Positions 23,069-34,010 are shown, counted from the stretch's first letter. The stretch is 64,000 bases of DNA from Diadema setosum (GCA_033980235.1 CM067059.1:26831922-26895921); one strand, 5' to 3'. Program-made: numbers and translations. Notes: generated by a model from the sequence alone, not told the origin.

Positions 23069-23485
23069 CCATTTGCACATGAAACCAAAACCCAGCATTA
23101 TAGTATAAGTGTATTCTTACACCTGTATAATATGTCTTTTCTCATTTCTAAAAGCGCTTAGAGACTTGAATGTAATCTGCGCTCTATAAAAATGGTTTAT
23201 TATTATTATTATTAGTGCTTTAAATTAGTTCTATAATGTCAATTAGGGATAGAAACAACCACTGTAAAAATTTGAATCCTTGTAATCGATGTTAGTATTG
23301 TTAAATACACAAAATGTGAACAATAATTATGATAAAAATACTGATATTTCCTTATATTTTAGGCTTTATTGCAAAAAAAAAAATAAGGTGGGATGTTTTG
23401 CAACACACAACAGAACTACACATATGCATCAAATGAGATATCTTGAAGAATTTTTAAATCACTGCTCCCAAAGGTAAACAGGACT
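23069..23485 (-). mobile_element. Dispersed repeat family C, copy 1
   Basis: Its reverse complement matches 26653-26993 nearly end to end. Shared landmarks, as read on the strand of copy 2, are GTCCTGTTTACCTTTGGGA, GCAATAAA.CCTAAAATATA, CAAATTTTTACAGTGGTTGT and the end GGGTTTT.GTGCAAATG. Copy 1 contains a nested LINE tail (23112-23214) that is absent from copy 2. No coding capacity is seen; it is probably a MITE or SINE-like element. Confidence 0.7.
23112..23214 (+). mobile_element. LINE 3' tail nested in repeat C
   Basis: AAAGCGCTTAGAGACTTGAA followed by TGCGCTCTATAAAAATGG and (TTA)n is the same tail as at 27567 and 28832. Copy 2 of repeat C lacks this segment, which proves insertion. The tail forms a small GCGC-stem before the triplet array, as expected of a LINE 3' end recognised by its own reverse transcriptase. 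Confidence 0.6.
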
Positions 23486-24538
23486 TTAAGTTTTTATTAT
23501 TGTCATTCTTATTTGACATTTCAAAACGTTGTGGATTTCTCATCTTGATATATAGACGCCAAATGGAATAGACCAAAAGTTTAAAAGTCCCTGACTTTTT
23601 ACCATAATTGTCCGACTTTCCTCAAATTTTCATTGATAGGTTTTGCTTAACTACTTGCATTTTCAATCCTCATTATGTTTGCGGAAACAGTAACAAACCA
23701 GAGAAATTTTTTGCACTTTTCATAAGAAAACATTATCTTTGTTCTGGTGTGACATATTTAGAGAATGACACGTGGAATTCATTATAACTTGCAAGTAAAT
23801 TATAAGTCTTCATCGGATTGCCCGATTTTGCTCAAATTCCCACTAAAATACACTTTTCCATTACAAAAATGTTGTATTCTTAAAAGCCACATTGACGTGG
23901 GGGGGGGGGGGGGGAATTCTGCTTTTTAAATTAGTCACTTTATATCATATAAAGCGGATGACGACTGGAAGACATCTGATTTCAAGCAAAGTAAATCACC
24001 TATTACTAATATTGACAATTCTTACTGTTATGGCTGTGTAGCCGGATTCGTGCGATCTGAAAGTGGTTGGGTCCACATGTGTACCGTGTTTGAAAGGTTT
24101 TGCATTATCATAGCTCTTATGACTGTGTAATCACCATAATGATGACAACAATATTTACCAAGCCCCATAATGGCAACCAAATTCTGTGATTGATTGTGTT
24201 TGGTCGCAGTGTCCAACCGCCTATACGTTGGATATTGCAGACAGATACATGATTCAGCCAGTCTGAGTGTCCAGATCATAAGAAAAAAAAAGAATTATTT
24301 TGGGAAGAGAGCTAAGATGATCGGATCTTGCTTGGAAGGCTCGTGGGAATTCCCTTTTGATTTGTTCTTGAATGATCATGCGGCATAGACAAAAAAAAAA
24401 CACGCTCCTTGAAGAAATCGGAGTGAAGTTCATTCGAAATCACGTAAACAAAGCACGACAACTTGTTGAACGTCTCTACGACTCGGTGGATGGTATGGAG
24501 AGGAAGAGAAAGTGGAGGAGGAGTAGAAAGGGAGGTAG
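23486..24538. other. AT-rich DNA with MITE B-like scraps
   Basis: TTCCTCAAATTTTCATTGAT (near 23617) and a weaker match near 23820 resemble one half of MITE B. A G run of 16 lies at 23900-23915. No gene seen. Confidence 0.35.
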
Positions 24539-24632
24539 CCTTTTGTCAAGGCCCTCTCGCTGTATGGTAAAGCGCTGGCGCGCTCGGCTGGGCTCGCTTC
24601 GCTCGCCCATTACAGCGAGAGGGCCTAAAAGG
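24539..24632. repeat. GC-rich inverted repeat
   Basis: AGGCCCTCTCGCTGTA (24549-24564) pairs perfectly with 24611-24626, with outward pairing CCTTTT/AAAAGG beyond a small internal loop. The interior is rich in CGCTTCGCTCGC-type sequence. It may be a small MITE or a cruciform-forming palindrome. Confidence 0.7.
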
Positions 24633-24657
24633 GAGGAAGAGGAAGAAAGCTAAGAGG

Positions 24658-24705
24658 GAGAGAGAGAGAGAGAGAGAGAGAGTGTGTGTGTGTGTGTGTG
24701 TGTGT
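24658..24705. repeat. (GA)n(GT)n compound microsatellite
   Basis: About 12 GA units pass directly into about 12 GT units. Confidence 0.95.
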
Positions 24706-24799
24706 CAGACATAACATTATACAGTCATGCACAGAGAATGGGCGAAACGTGTAATGCACGAACAGCATGATAAGTAACTTCTTTCACTCTGCTATAAGA

Positions 24800-25035
24800 A
24801 GAGACATGAAGGACCCTGATTTATCAAAACTTATAACAATATTGATTTTAGTCCCGAAAATCAATCATAACTTTCATAAATCAATCATAAGTCCATGAGT
24901 CCATTCGATAATAAGTCCGTATTATCAATAGACCTATAACTCAAATCAATTATAACTTCCTCCGGAATCAATAACTTTTCAAAATCAAACATAACAATCA
25001 TAACTCAAAATCAGCTATAACCCATATAGTTGATC
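24800..25035. repeat. Degenerate array of AATCAAtcATAAct-like units
   Basis: Variants of AATCAATCATAACTT recur irregularly every 15-35 bp, with exact AATCAATCATAA at 24859 and 24879, and AATCAATTATAACTT at 24944. A second, shorter cluster lies at 25955-26050. They flank a GC-richer block. This could be an old minisatellite or the subterminal repeats of a larger element. Confidence 0.5.
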
Positions 25036-25954
25036 CTAATCAACTATTCGTAAAGACCGTCTAGGTATACTCAGTTGTAAGGCAATTTACAAAAGCAAGG
25101 TGGCAGTCATACTTTAATTCCTATAATATAGCTGGGGTCGATCTTGTCACAAACGTTCATCTCTTTAACCGCTATTTTTCTCTAGACATTCAATTTGCTT
25201 TTGAGTTATGGCCTGGTCCCTTATATCCTAGTTCACAATCGACATGCATAGCTCACGCGACTGTTGTAGGCCTACAAAAAATGACTTCATCAGGGAAATT
25301 ATAACTTTCTTTTCAGAGCGATGCATGCTACTAAACTGTTCAATGATTGACTTCACTTTGATTGCAGTGCGTAACGAGGCTGCACAGCCTATCGAATCTG
25401 AATCACCACCACAACCGACAGGTTCGATACAACAGCTAGCATGCATTACAGAGATCACTTTACGCGCCCGCGCGACCCGGCCGCGGCCCATCAATCAGGC
25501 AAGGGCCAAGCCAAGGCAAGCACGCGAGCACTGGATCAACGTGTGTAATCATTGAGCATGCAAGAAAAACACCACACGAACGTGATTTGTTGGGTCTGCA
25601 TGTAAATAACAAATCCAATCTGCCACAGCAATACAAAAAAGTCAAAGTTTAATCACCACAAACGCTCTATATTTTCTGAAATAGTAACACACAAAACTTA
25701 AAACAGCGCAAGCTCGACTTTCATCTGCAGTCAAACTGCAGAAGTCCTCATGTGTTAATTCTATCAAGCAGATTTTTGTATGATGGCTAATGCATTTATG
25801 TTGCAACGGCTATGCACTCCCTAGCGCAGCCAGCTTCGGTAAAGTAGACAATCCTCGCTTTTGCAAGTTTGTTTTGTTTTGTTTTGTTTTGTAGTGTAGT
25901 GTTTGTTTGTTTGTGTTTGGAGTGCGGGGAAACTAGTCTTGTCCAACAGTTGTT
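25036..25954. other. Segment enclosed by the degenerate arrays, GC-rich core
   Basis: 25230-25560 is GC/CpG-richer, including CGCGCCCGCGCGACCCGG near 25464. The 103-codon plus frame at 25244-25555 shows no domain. (TTTTG)n lies at about 25868-25891. Function unknown. Confidence 0.35.
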
Positions 25955-26050
25955 AATTGATGAAGTCAATTACAAGTCATGGAGATCAATAATAAGCTGA
26001 AATCAAACATAAGTTCTTCGTGAAACGGAAACTTATAGTTATAATCATAC
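25955..26050. repeat. Second cluster of AATCAAtcATAAct-like units
   Basis: It holds AGTCAATTACAAGTC, GATCAATAATAAGC and AATCAAACATAAGTTC, in the same orientation as at 24800-25035. Confidence 0.4.
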
Positions 26051-26117
26051 ACATTTAAACTGACTTTGACGGATTGAGTAAACTCAAACTAATATCCACT
26101 AAATCACCATTATTGAA

Positions 26118-26141
26118 GGAAAGCTATTGAAATCAATCAAT

Positions 26142-26227
<86 letters not shown>

Positions 26228-26245
26228 GGGAAAGCTACTGAAATC
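26118..26245. repeat. (AATC)n flanked by a short direct repeat
   Basis: The tetranucleotide array runs 26130-26227 with a few ACC variants. GAAAGCTATTGAAATCA (26118) and GAAAGCTACTGAAATCA (26229) bracket it. The array therefore probably arose within a duplicated short sequence, or the flank duplicated together with it. Confidence 0.85.
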
Positions 26246-26652
26246 AGTGAGTCAATCCATGCATTGAGAGACTCTATTTGAAATTACTCTATTTTGTTTT
26301 AAAGACTCTATTTTAAAATTACACTATTTACTCTTTTTAAAATTATGGATTCCGAGGTTCCAGGAATAGCACTTTTTTTTTCTGAGGGGCGAAAATAGTG
26401 CAATATTTGTCATCGAGGAATCCATGATTCCACCAGTAGTTTGAACATGGCATATAAATTATAAAATAGAAATCATTTTACTTTATATAATCCCTCCATA
26501 AAATTAATATTAAAATGAAAATTGTTAAATTGTTAAAATAAAACTGTTTACTTATCAACTCTCTTTATTTTCATTGAAGAAAAGGCGATGCATTAGCAAA
26601 GTATTCAAGTAAAAAGTAAATAAATATACACACTAAAAATAATAGTACTAAA
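26246..26652. other. AT-rich intergenic DNA
   Basis: Very AT-rich, with repeated short ACTCTATTTT-like words near 26268-26335. No gene seen. Confidence 0.4.
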
Positions 26653-26993
26653 AGGTCCTGTTTACCTTTGGGAACAGTGAATTAATGAATATTCAAGATA
26701 TCACATTTGATGCATATGTGTAGGTCTGTTGTATTACAAAACACCGTACCATATAAAATTTTCGCAATAAATCCTAAAATATAAGGGGATATCAGTATTT
26801 TTCTTATCAAACCATAACTGTAGACGGTTTAGTCTGGCAACATTTTTATTATAACTATTGTTCATATTTTGTCTATTCAACAATACTTGACATTGATTAT
26901 ACGGATTCAAATTTTTACAGTGGTTGTTTATATCCCAAACTCACATTTTGGAACTATTCTAAAGCACTTACGCTGGGTTTTTGTGCAAATGAA
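26653..26993 (+). mobile_element. Dispersed repeat family C, copy 2
   Basis: This is the inverted counterpart of 23069-23485 and lacks that copy's nested LINE tail, so it shows the pre-insertion structure. No coding capacity. Confidence 0.7.
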
Positions 26994-27566
26994 TGTATAA
27001 TAGTATAAAACAAACAATGCATACTGTGCAGAAATAAAGCGACCGTAAAATGATCCGCTAAAGAGCACAGGTTGGACGTACGTGCATTGCTAGGTAAACA
27101 ATTATGCATTAACGTATATCTATCCAAAAGTTATCTACATTAAACTGATAAAAGCATACTGCCAACAGTACTTAAATAGTACAAATACGAATTTAAAGTA
27201 AGACGTCAGTATCAACATTGCGGCACAGCAATAATAAACATTGAGCCGTGTCAAGTGTACCAGGATATACGGTTACTAGAAATAATGCATACATTCACAC
27301 ACAGTTGGTCACGCAGAAAACAAAAATCGGAAACACAAACAAAACAAAAAAATGATTATGCACATAGAGTGTACGTATCTGAAAAAGAACGATAGACATA
27401 ATGACATTACAACACAACAAAGAACACAGGCAGAAGGAAGACTAAGAGGAGAAGGAGGAAAAAAAGAGAGAGGGCTGTGAACAAGCCATTCCATCGTCAG
27501 GACAGGCTTAAGTTCGAAAATCATTTCATAAGCAAAACAGTATTGCTTATATACGTCTAGTACTAG
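26994..27566. other. AT-rich intergenic DNA
   Basis: No gene seen. A purine-rich stretch lies at 27430-27475. Confidence 0.45.
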
Positions 27567-27860
27567 TAATAATGATAATGATAATGAATAACATTTATAC
27601 AGCGCTTAACACTGATGTTTCTAAGCGCATCAATCCGGAAAAAAGTGTGACATTGAGGTGGTTGAGCATTATGTACATATGACATAGCGACAGCAACAAT
27701 AACAACAGAATTATGGTTGAGTAAACAGATAAGTTTTCAACAATGACTTGAACTTATCAACATTTTCAGCATTACGAATATAAACAGGGCAGTACTGACT
27801 GCGGTGGGCGTAATTATACCATGAAGCTACAGGACACCATGATTATACGCAGGGATCTAT
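27567..27860 (-). mobile_element. 5'-truncated LINE, 3' end only
   Basis: Reading the minus strand: the last codons of ORF2 (27711-27806), a short 3' UTR, the conserved tail TGCGCTTAGAAACATCAG then AGCGCTGTATAAATG, and an ATT/ATC triplet array. The same tail sits at 23150 and 28870, defining a family distinct from the AATTG-ended one. The 5' truncation point is uncertain. Confidence 0.65.
27711..27806 (-). pseudogene. LINE ORF2 C-terminal peptide remnant
   Basis: The frame reads CPVYIRNAENVDKF followed by KSLLKTYLFTQP and a stop. The pattern IR.A.....FK..LKT.LF is the extreme C-terminus of CR1-like ORF2 proteins, just after the WN.LP segment. Only about 32 residues are assignable. The original stop codon seems to be kept. 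Confidence 0.6.
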
Positions 27861-28620
27861 GAGGCCAACATCGAAAGCAAAATGTTCCACACTTGAAGAA
27901 AACTGTTGAATGATCTCATATCTATGACGTGATATTCAGGGTATAGTGCACTATATCATGAATAATTACGTCACGGTATTGCATATTTCACGCCATCGGG
28001 ACCTCATCAACATTATCATAGCTATTCATGTTTGCTCACATGACCCTATAGGATGTAGACCAATCAATGAATATTATTTCATCGATGAAGAATATTTTTT
28101 CATATTCTTATGAAACAGTGATACTAGTCAGAACACATATGGAAATTAAATAACGTGATGATGTCATCCCCTCTGAAGTTCCATTTTTTTTTTGACCTGG
28201 ACGACAATCTTCAGTGAATCTCGCTGAAATATTGATCATGCCAAATGATTGCAGAGTTACAATACCTCTGCAATGCTGACTGAGGTGGGGGTGGGGTGGG
28301 AGTTTGAGTTTTTACTAGATTATCGACTGGTCTCAATAAAACGTGTACTATCGTGTTTATTGTGTGATTTTACTATATCTTTCGAAGTTACCATCAACGT
28401 CGGGTCACTTCTCATCGTAAGATTGCACCTTTAGAAATGAGAAAGCAAAGGAAAATTTCGGGAGTTCCATGTTTATACAAGTAAACATCAGCCACGTTAT
28501 CATCTTGATTATGTCATGTTGTGTTTTTGTTTGTTTTTATGCAGATGTTACTGGCTAATCAATAGTAAAGCTGAAAATGTTGGGGAAACGCATGAATGCA
28601 TATAATATGCAAAGTATACA
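27861..28620. other. AT-rich intergenic DNA
   Basis: An imperfect palindrome of about 48 bp, from TGACGTGATATTC to GAATAATTACGTCA, is centred on GTGCAC near 27950. No gene seen. Confidence 0.4.
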
Positions 28621-28621
28621 T

Positions 28622-28831
28622 TTGTGTGTGTGTGTGTGTGTCTGTCTGTCTGTCTGTCTTGGTGTTTGTATGTGCGTTTGTGTGTGTGTTTATTTAATTA
28701 TGCATGCATATCACATACCTCTGTGTGTGTGTGTGTGTGTGTGTGTCTGTCTGTCTGTCTGTCTGGTGTGTGTATGCTTGTGTATATCCGTGTCTGTGTT
28801 GGTGTTTGTTCGCGTGTTTGTGTGTGTGTGT
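28622..28831. repeat. Duplicated (TG)n(TCTG)n block
   Basis: Two related units of about 100 bp (from 28622 and 28720) each run (TG)n, (TCTG)4, TTGGTGTTTGT-like sequence, then TGTTTGTGTGTGTG. The whole compound unit therefore appears to have duplicated in tandem. Confidence 0.75.
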
Positions 28832-28915
28832 TTAATAATAATGATAATAATAATAATAATAATACATTCTGCTTATATAGCGCATGTTACACTGAAGTTT
28901 CTATGCGCTTGACAA
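28832..28915 (-). mobile_element. LINE 3' tail, minus strand
   Basis: (AAT)n at 28832-28863 is followed on the plus strand by TGCTTATATAGCGCATGTTA and GAAGTTTCTATGCGCTT, the complement of the tail at 27567-27640. No ORF2 remnant is identifiable beyond it. Confidence 0.6.
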
Positions 28916-29093
28916 CAATTCCTATGATAACAATACAATGAGAAAATACATATGTAATAAAATACAATTGACAACAACAACAACAAAAGATATTACGAAG
29001 AATGACCAAAGTATTGATGTTTATAAACCATAGATTAGCGTCACGACTTTTATCCTTTAGAATCACATCTGTTTACTTTTGTCTTGGTGGTAG
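28916..29093. other. AT-rich DNA, nothing recognised
   Basis: It may include the remainder of the LINE 3' UTR. An ACA triplet run lies near 28969-28986. Confidence 0.3.
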
Positions 29094-29240
29094 AAACTTC
29101 ACTATAGAGGCGCCGTAATTATCAATGATAATTTGATCGCTGGTATAGATTATCATTGAGAGTTATGGCGTCTCCAGAGAAGTTCAAAATAGCATCCTGT
29201 AAAATTAGTATCCTGTAAAAATAGTATCCTGTAAAAGTTG
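29094..29240. repeat. Imperfect hairpin followed by a 15-bp tandem repeat
   Basis: 29094-29131 pairs imperfectly with 29149-29184 (ATCAATGATAAT/ATTATCATTGA and GGCGCC/GGCGTC segments). Directly after, TAGTATCCTGTAAAA-like units repeat three times at 29190-29236. Confidence 0.6.
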
Positions 29241-29540
29241 TTTACAAAAGCTGTTTACGCCGTAAATAACAACGAATAATTATGAAATAATCACTACTAA
29301 ATGTCTTTTTTTTTAAAGTTGTTTACTAAAGGCCAACTTATGTATTCGAAGATTACCACTGTTGACAAGCGCAAGTATATTATTAGCAAACAAATATGAT
29401 GATATAATTATATATACATACACAAGGACGAGACTTGTCCCATTTATGTTTAAGACAGAAGTTGTTTACTGTAAATGGAATGCGGTCTTCTTCTATTTCT
29501 TTGTTAATGAATACTATGTGATAGATGTCACGCAGAATGG
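29241..29540. other. AT-rich DNA
   Basis: No gene seen; several TTGTTTAC words near 29230-29330. Confidence 0.4.
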
Positions 29541-30160
29541 GAATCAAAGCATATAGGGGGAGGGGGTGGGGCTTCTGGTTGGTGTTTGCTTTCTGCCGCG
29601 TTGAAAATTCCCAGGACTGAAGACATAACGTTTCCTGTGTTGCTGATAATGACATGGCTATCATTCGCGGAGTTACGCATGACAGTATCAACAACTCAGA
29701 GGTCGTGTCAGCGATCGCGAAACGTGTGTGTTTGTCGAAATACCAGGGCTGTCCAGCAAAGCAAACAACCAACAGGGAGAGAGAGGGAGAGACAGAGAGG
29801 GATCTCTGCTTCTCTCGCATTGCTTCGTAATGGAAAACAAGCTTGTTTGCCTATACTTATCTGGCGAAGTACTTCCGCATTTTAGCGATTATTAGCGTAG
29901 CCGTGCTAATTACGCGGAGCACAATCAGTGCTGTATCAATTAGTGTCAATACGCCATTCAATATCGTGCTGCCGCTTGCCTGCCCCTGCACTCCACTGAT
30001 GGACGAGAAGCGGGCAACCGGCGTTACAGTCTGCGGTTGCGCGGATCCGGTCGTACAATGCAAGCATTTATTTGTCAGTTTGTATTGCTGTACGTCCCAA
30101 GAAACCCAGGATGTTTTTCAGCCTTACACTAACGATAGTACGACAACTGAAATGTAACTC
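29541..30160. other. GC-richer block
   Basis: It holds CpG-richer unique sequence and a GA-rich patch at 29775-29800. Frames at 29383-29820 (minus), 29586-29885 and 29843-30157 (plus) overlap and have no domain. The last has a short hydrophobic stretch (ILAIISVAVLI) but nothing recognisable. Confidence 0.35.
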
Positions 30161-31775
30161 ATCCCTTTTTAATTTCTAGCCTATTTCTAGCCTTATCATA
30201 CATTTAGGCCTAAATTTCTAACTTTTCATGATGTCCATTTATTATTTCATGATCAGTATTAGATTTTTTTTTTTCAGTTTTTCAGCAACGTAACGCTATC
30301 ATGCTTTTAGCACCTACATAAACAAACAAACAAACGAAAAGACACCCTCTCACCTTCCATGCCATTTTGAGGTCAGTACGAAAGGGGAAGAATGATTTCC
30401 CATGAATAATGTTATCCACCTTCCATTGAGTATTATCGTCATAATTAGCATTGACTGGATGTTTTCATATGTTTATGTACTTTTTATGTACTTTTGTTTG
30501 GCTGGTTAATTAGGGCATTGTTATTCGTTTGTTTGTTTGTTCTTGTTGTTGTTGTTGTTGTTGTTGTGTCCGTAACTTCTCTTTCACCATCTCCTTTTGG
30601 GAAGATGGACATAAAAAACATATTTGCGCTTCATGAAACGAGAGCAACAAGGACAACAAAATTATATAGTGAAAGTTTAAGCAAAAAGTGAATCACGTAT
30701 ACATAAAGCTACAGCTGACACGGACCTTAGCCCTGTTAGCGTAGCAGTTGTCTCCATGGCGTGATTGTGATAAAAGCTTGTCTAAAATAAGCACAACTTC
30801 TCATGTTGTTTTATGTACGATAGATCACTGATGTAAATAATAATTATCTATAAAGAGAAGACCGTCTTTACAAAACGTCCCAAATGTTAGATGTGTCATT
30901 TTTAATGCACATGAGCACTGATAATCAAAAGGATAATCCAAACTGTTTTCCAAAGTTTTTCTGTCTACCAAAATACTTTCCTGGCATTGTCCTATATAAA
31001 TAGTGTGTAAATGTGTAAGTATACCTACTTCATAGCTTGTGCAGTCTACAGAATAATTTTCGCAATATTTGCATAATTGTCAGTAAATCCCTTTGATAGT
31101 CTTCCCTGAGTCCCTGGATTCTCGTTATAAGCAGAGATGTGAGCCTGCGACGTCAAATCATGTCAAATCACGTGCAAGGTAATTTGATATCTACACTCTT
31201 TATTCATAAGAGGAAAGTCGATTTTACTTTCCAAATTAGAATTGATTGGCAGAACTTCGCATCTTCTCAAAAAATGTGAAATATCTCTAAAAAGTTGATG
31301 ATAAATTCGAAATTATAGAAATTATTCGAAATTATAAATGAATATAATATTAAGATCCCTGTTTGTTGTAGAACAAAATGTCTAATTATGTAACTCACTA
31401 CGTGGCAAGCATTTAAACTTGAAACGGGAATATTTTGAAATAGAAAACAAACAAATAAACAGACAAAACAAATTCCGACAAACCTATAGTTTACCCAGAT
31501 CACGGCCGTGTAACTGTTGCAGCCAATCGGTGATTTTGAGCACATAGATATCATCCGAATCCGATTTTCGACTGCAGTCCTAATGACGCTGAACATTATT
31601 TTTGAAGGAGGAACGTGATGGAACAGCGACTAACAAGGGTTGTGCCCAGGAGAGGTCACTCGGAAGAAGCTCTCCTTCGTCAACGTGCATGGTTAAGGAA
31701 AATGATTCTTATACATAAGCAATATTACATAGTCAGTGTGATGTTTCTGTTCATTTCATGTGCGTATGTGCCTAT

Positions 31776-31776
<1 letters not shown>
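30161..31776. other. AT-rich intergenic DNA
   Basis: No gene seen. A GTTT then GTT repeat lies at 30527-30567. The 109-codon minus frame at 31267-31596 has no recognised motif. Confidence 0.45.
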
Positions 31777-31818
<42 letters not shown>

Positions 31819-31829
31819 TGTTTGTGTGT
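31777..31829. repeat. (TG)n microsatellite
   Basis: About 25 TG units, with TTTG interruptions near the end. Confidence 0.95.
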
Positions 31830-32234
31830 GCTTTCAAAGTCATGTCAGACTTTAACAATCTGGCTCATTTCATTTGATTATCTCTGCGGAATATTTTTTC
31901 TTACCGTCTCAGTCTATGGAATATATTGTTATGTATATCATTTTCTGTTAACCATCTATATGGAATATAATTATGTAGGTCTGTATATGAAGAGTTTGTT
32001 CGCAAAAACCGATTAGTCCATTTTTGAAGATTTTGATGTACGGTCTTTGTCATAAAGTACAAAATAATACCTTTTAAATGATATATTGGTCACTACATAT
32101 ATAAAGGTACATTTTTGAAGTTATGGTCAAAAGAAGCAAAAATGTTCTTATTATTTTCTTTATTTTTCTTTACCTTAAATCGCAAATGTCTCCATTTGGC
32201 AATTATGAACTTATCGGTTTCTGCAAACAAACTC

Positions 32235-32237
<3 letters not shown>

Positions 32238-32276
<39 letters not shown>
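32238..32276. repeat. (TA)n microsatellite
   Basis: Nineteen TA units in an AT-rich setting. Confidence 0.95.
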
Positions 32277-32279
<3 letters not shown>

Positions 32280-33640
32280 TTAATTTGCTTTGATTTTATC
32301 TATTTATCCATTTATAGTAACCGTTAATAATATACAACATTATATTTCAACAAAATTATATAAACAATAAGAACAGATAGAATAATAATGTTATGAAGGG
32401 AATTCTAAAAAAAGCAACGCTTGTAAAGTAGGAGGCAAGTTTCATTTGTAATGTTATTGCTAGGTTCCGTTTCAGTTCATTGAGAAATAATATTGTCGTG
32501 TAAACCCGCCATAAGACAAGGAGAAAAATGAAAGGCGTCACACAGAAAGAATACAGTACGAAAGACACAGAAAATTTACAGACACAAATACAAACAAGAC
32601 AACCTCCAATGTCTGTCAATACATCGGCTATTTCTTTTCTTATTTCATTTTCGTCTCGTTCGTTCTTTGCCCCCTTCCCGGTGTATGCCCCTCGAATGAA
32701 GCACGTGTGCCATTCGCACACTTGCAGAAATCTTACACCACCCGCGCCCTACGGCTTGTTACTAAATACTGTGTACCACAAACAATGTAACACTGAGAGT
32801 TTCCGTATGAATTGAAAACCGGACGGTTAACCCACAACGTGCTTCAACTGGTGAATATCTTGTTTGGATTTACGTCGACGACAATTTGCCTCTTCCTTAC
32901 TACCCCCCCCCCCCTCTTTTTTTTTTCGCTCCCTCACATCCCTCTCTTTTCTTATTGTATTCCATTTCTCTATCTTATTTTCCATTTTGAATGTTGGTTT
33001 GTTTAATCCACACTGAAATCCGATTGCAAGATCTTATTTTGATGGTTTCTTTGTCTTCCCTTCATATGCCGGATGAAGAAGTTTATTTATCTATCTGACT
33101 GTATCTTTACTTCGGTATTTCCCCTACCCCGTTTTGGTCTCTTTCTTTTCTTTGTCGTTGGCTGGTTATACCCTTTTTTGTGAGGGGGGGGGGGGGGAAT
33201 ACTTGTCATATAAATGGCCACTTATAACTCGAAACCATTTACGACTGTGTTTTTGTGATCTCATTTCATTTGATTGTATGTAGGGTTACCCCTCTTAAAA
33301 TTTGATAAACACACAAATATAACAATCTTGTGCTATATACAGTACATAGTCCAGATTATTAATTGCCTCGGAAATAGTGTGAATGAGATGGGGTAGATAT
33401 CGTTTGTTCCCCACTTTATTTCACTTTCCTTCTGTATGATTCCATTAGAAAAATTGACAACGATCTCCTGATCTTTCTCTCTTCCTCTTTCTTTTTCTTT
33501 TCCTTTCTTTTTTCTATCTCCACCCCCCCCCCCCCTTTAATCCACGTAGTATTTCTGAGCCAGTGGGTATTTCATGACAAATATCTCACGCAATTTGTTT
33601 ATTAAAAGGCACGTAAACTCACCTAAATCAATATCAGTTT
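32277..33640. other. AT-rich DNA with C/T and G homopolymer tracts
   Basis: C10 then CT/T runs lie near 32904-32928, a G run at 33185-33197, and CT/T tracts ending in C13 at 33480-33535. The 121-codon minus frame 32356-32721 is hydrophobic and unrecognised. Confidence 0.4.
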
Positions 33641-34010
33641 AGGACTGACAGGTTATCACTTACAAGGGCTTATTCGGGACATCACGCTGTTACTATCGAC
33701 GATCAAATAGCATTTATGACGTGCGGGTTCCATCGGGATTATACTGATCATTGTTCGTAAATTAGAATTCGAACAAAATGCTGGGGGAGTGAGAAAGGTG
33801 GTCCTGGTTTGCGGAGTGAATTGAGAGCAGTATATCGAGCGCAAAGAGAGTGCAATGATAGAGGGCGGTATCGAACGGCTAAAAATGACGTGGGGTCATT
33901 GTGTGAGGTGTCATGGCCGAAATCGATGCTACGCAGAATATCGGGCGCTAATTAACGAGGGATCACTTTGATTGACAAGCCCACCACGGGGCAGAGGGCC
34001 ACTTAACTCT
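33641..34010. other. Compact GC-richer block, candidate enhancer
   Basis: It is unique, CpG-containing sequence with a homeodomain-type TAATTA (33949-33954) and CTTTGATTGACA (33966-33977) within 30 bp. The latter shares 11 bases with 22282-22292. The block is sharply bounded by AT-rich DNA. Confidence 0.35.

Noticed and set aside
26118..26245. CRISPR-like spaced repeats
   Set aside because: It is a simple tetranucleotide array with no spacers, in a eukaryotic setting.
28577..28941. Cysteine/valine-rich frames (VCVCVCVC)
   Set aside because: Translations of (TG)n and (TCTG)n.
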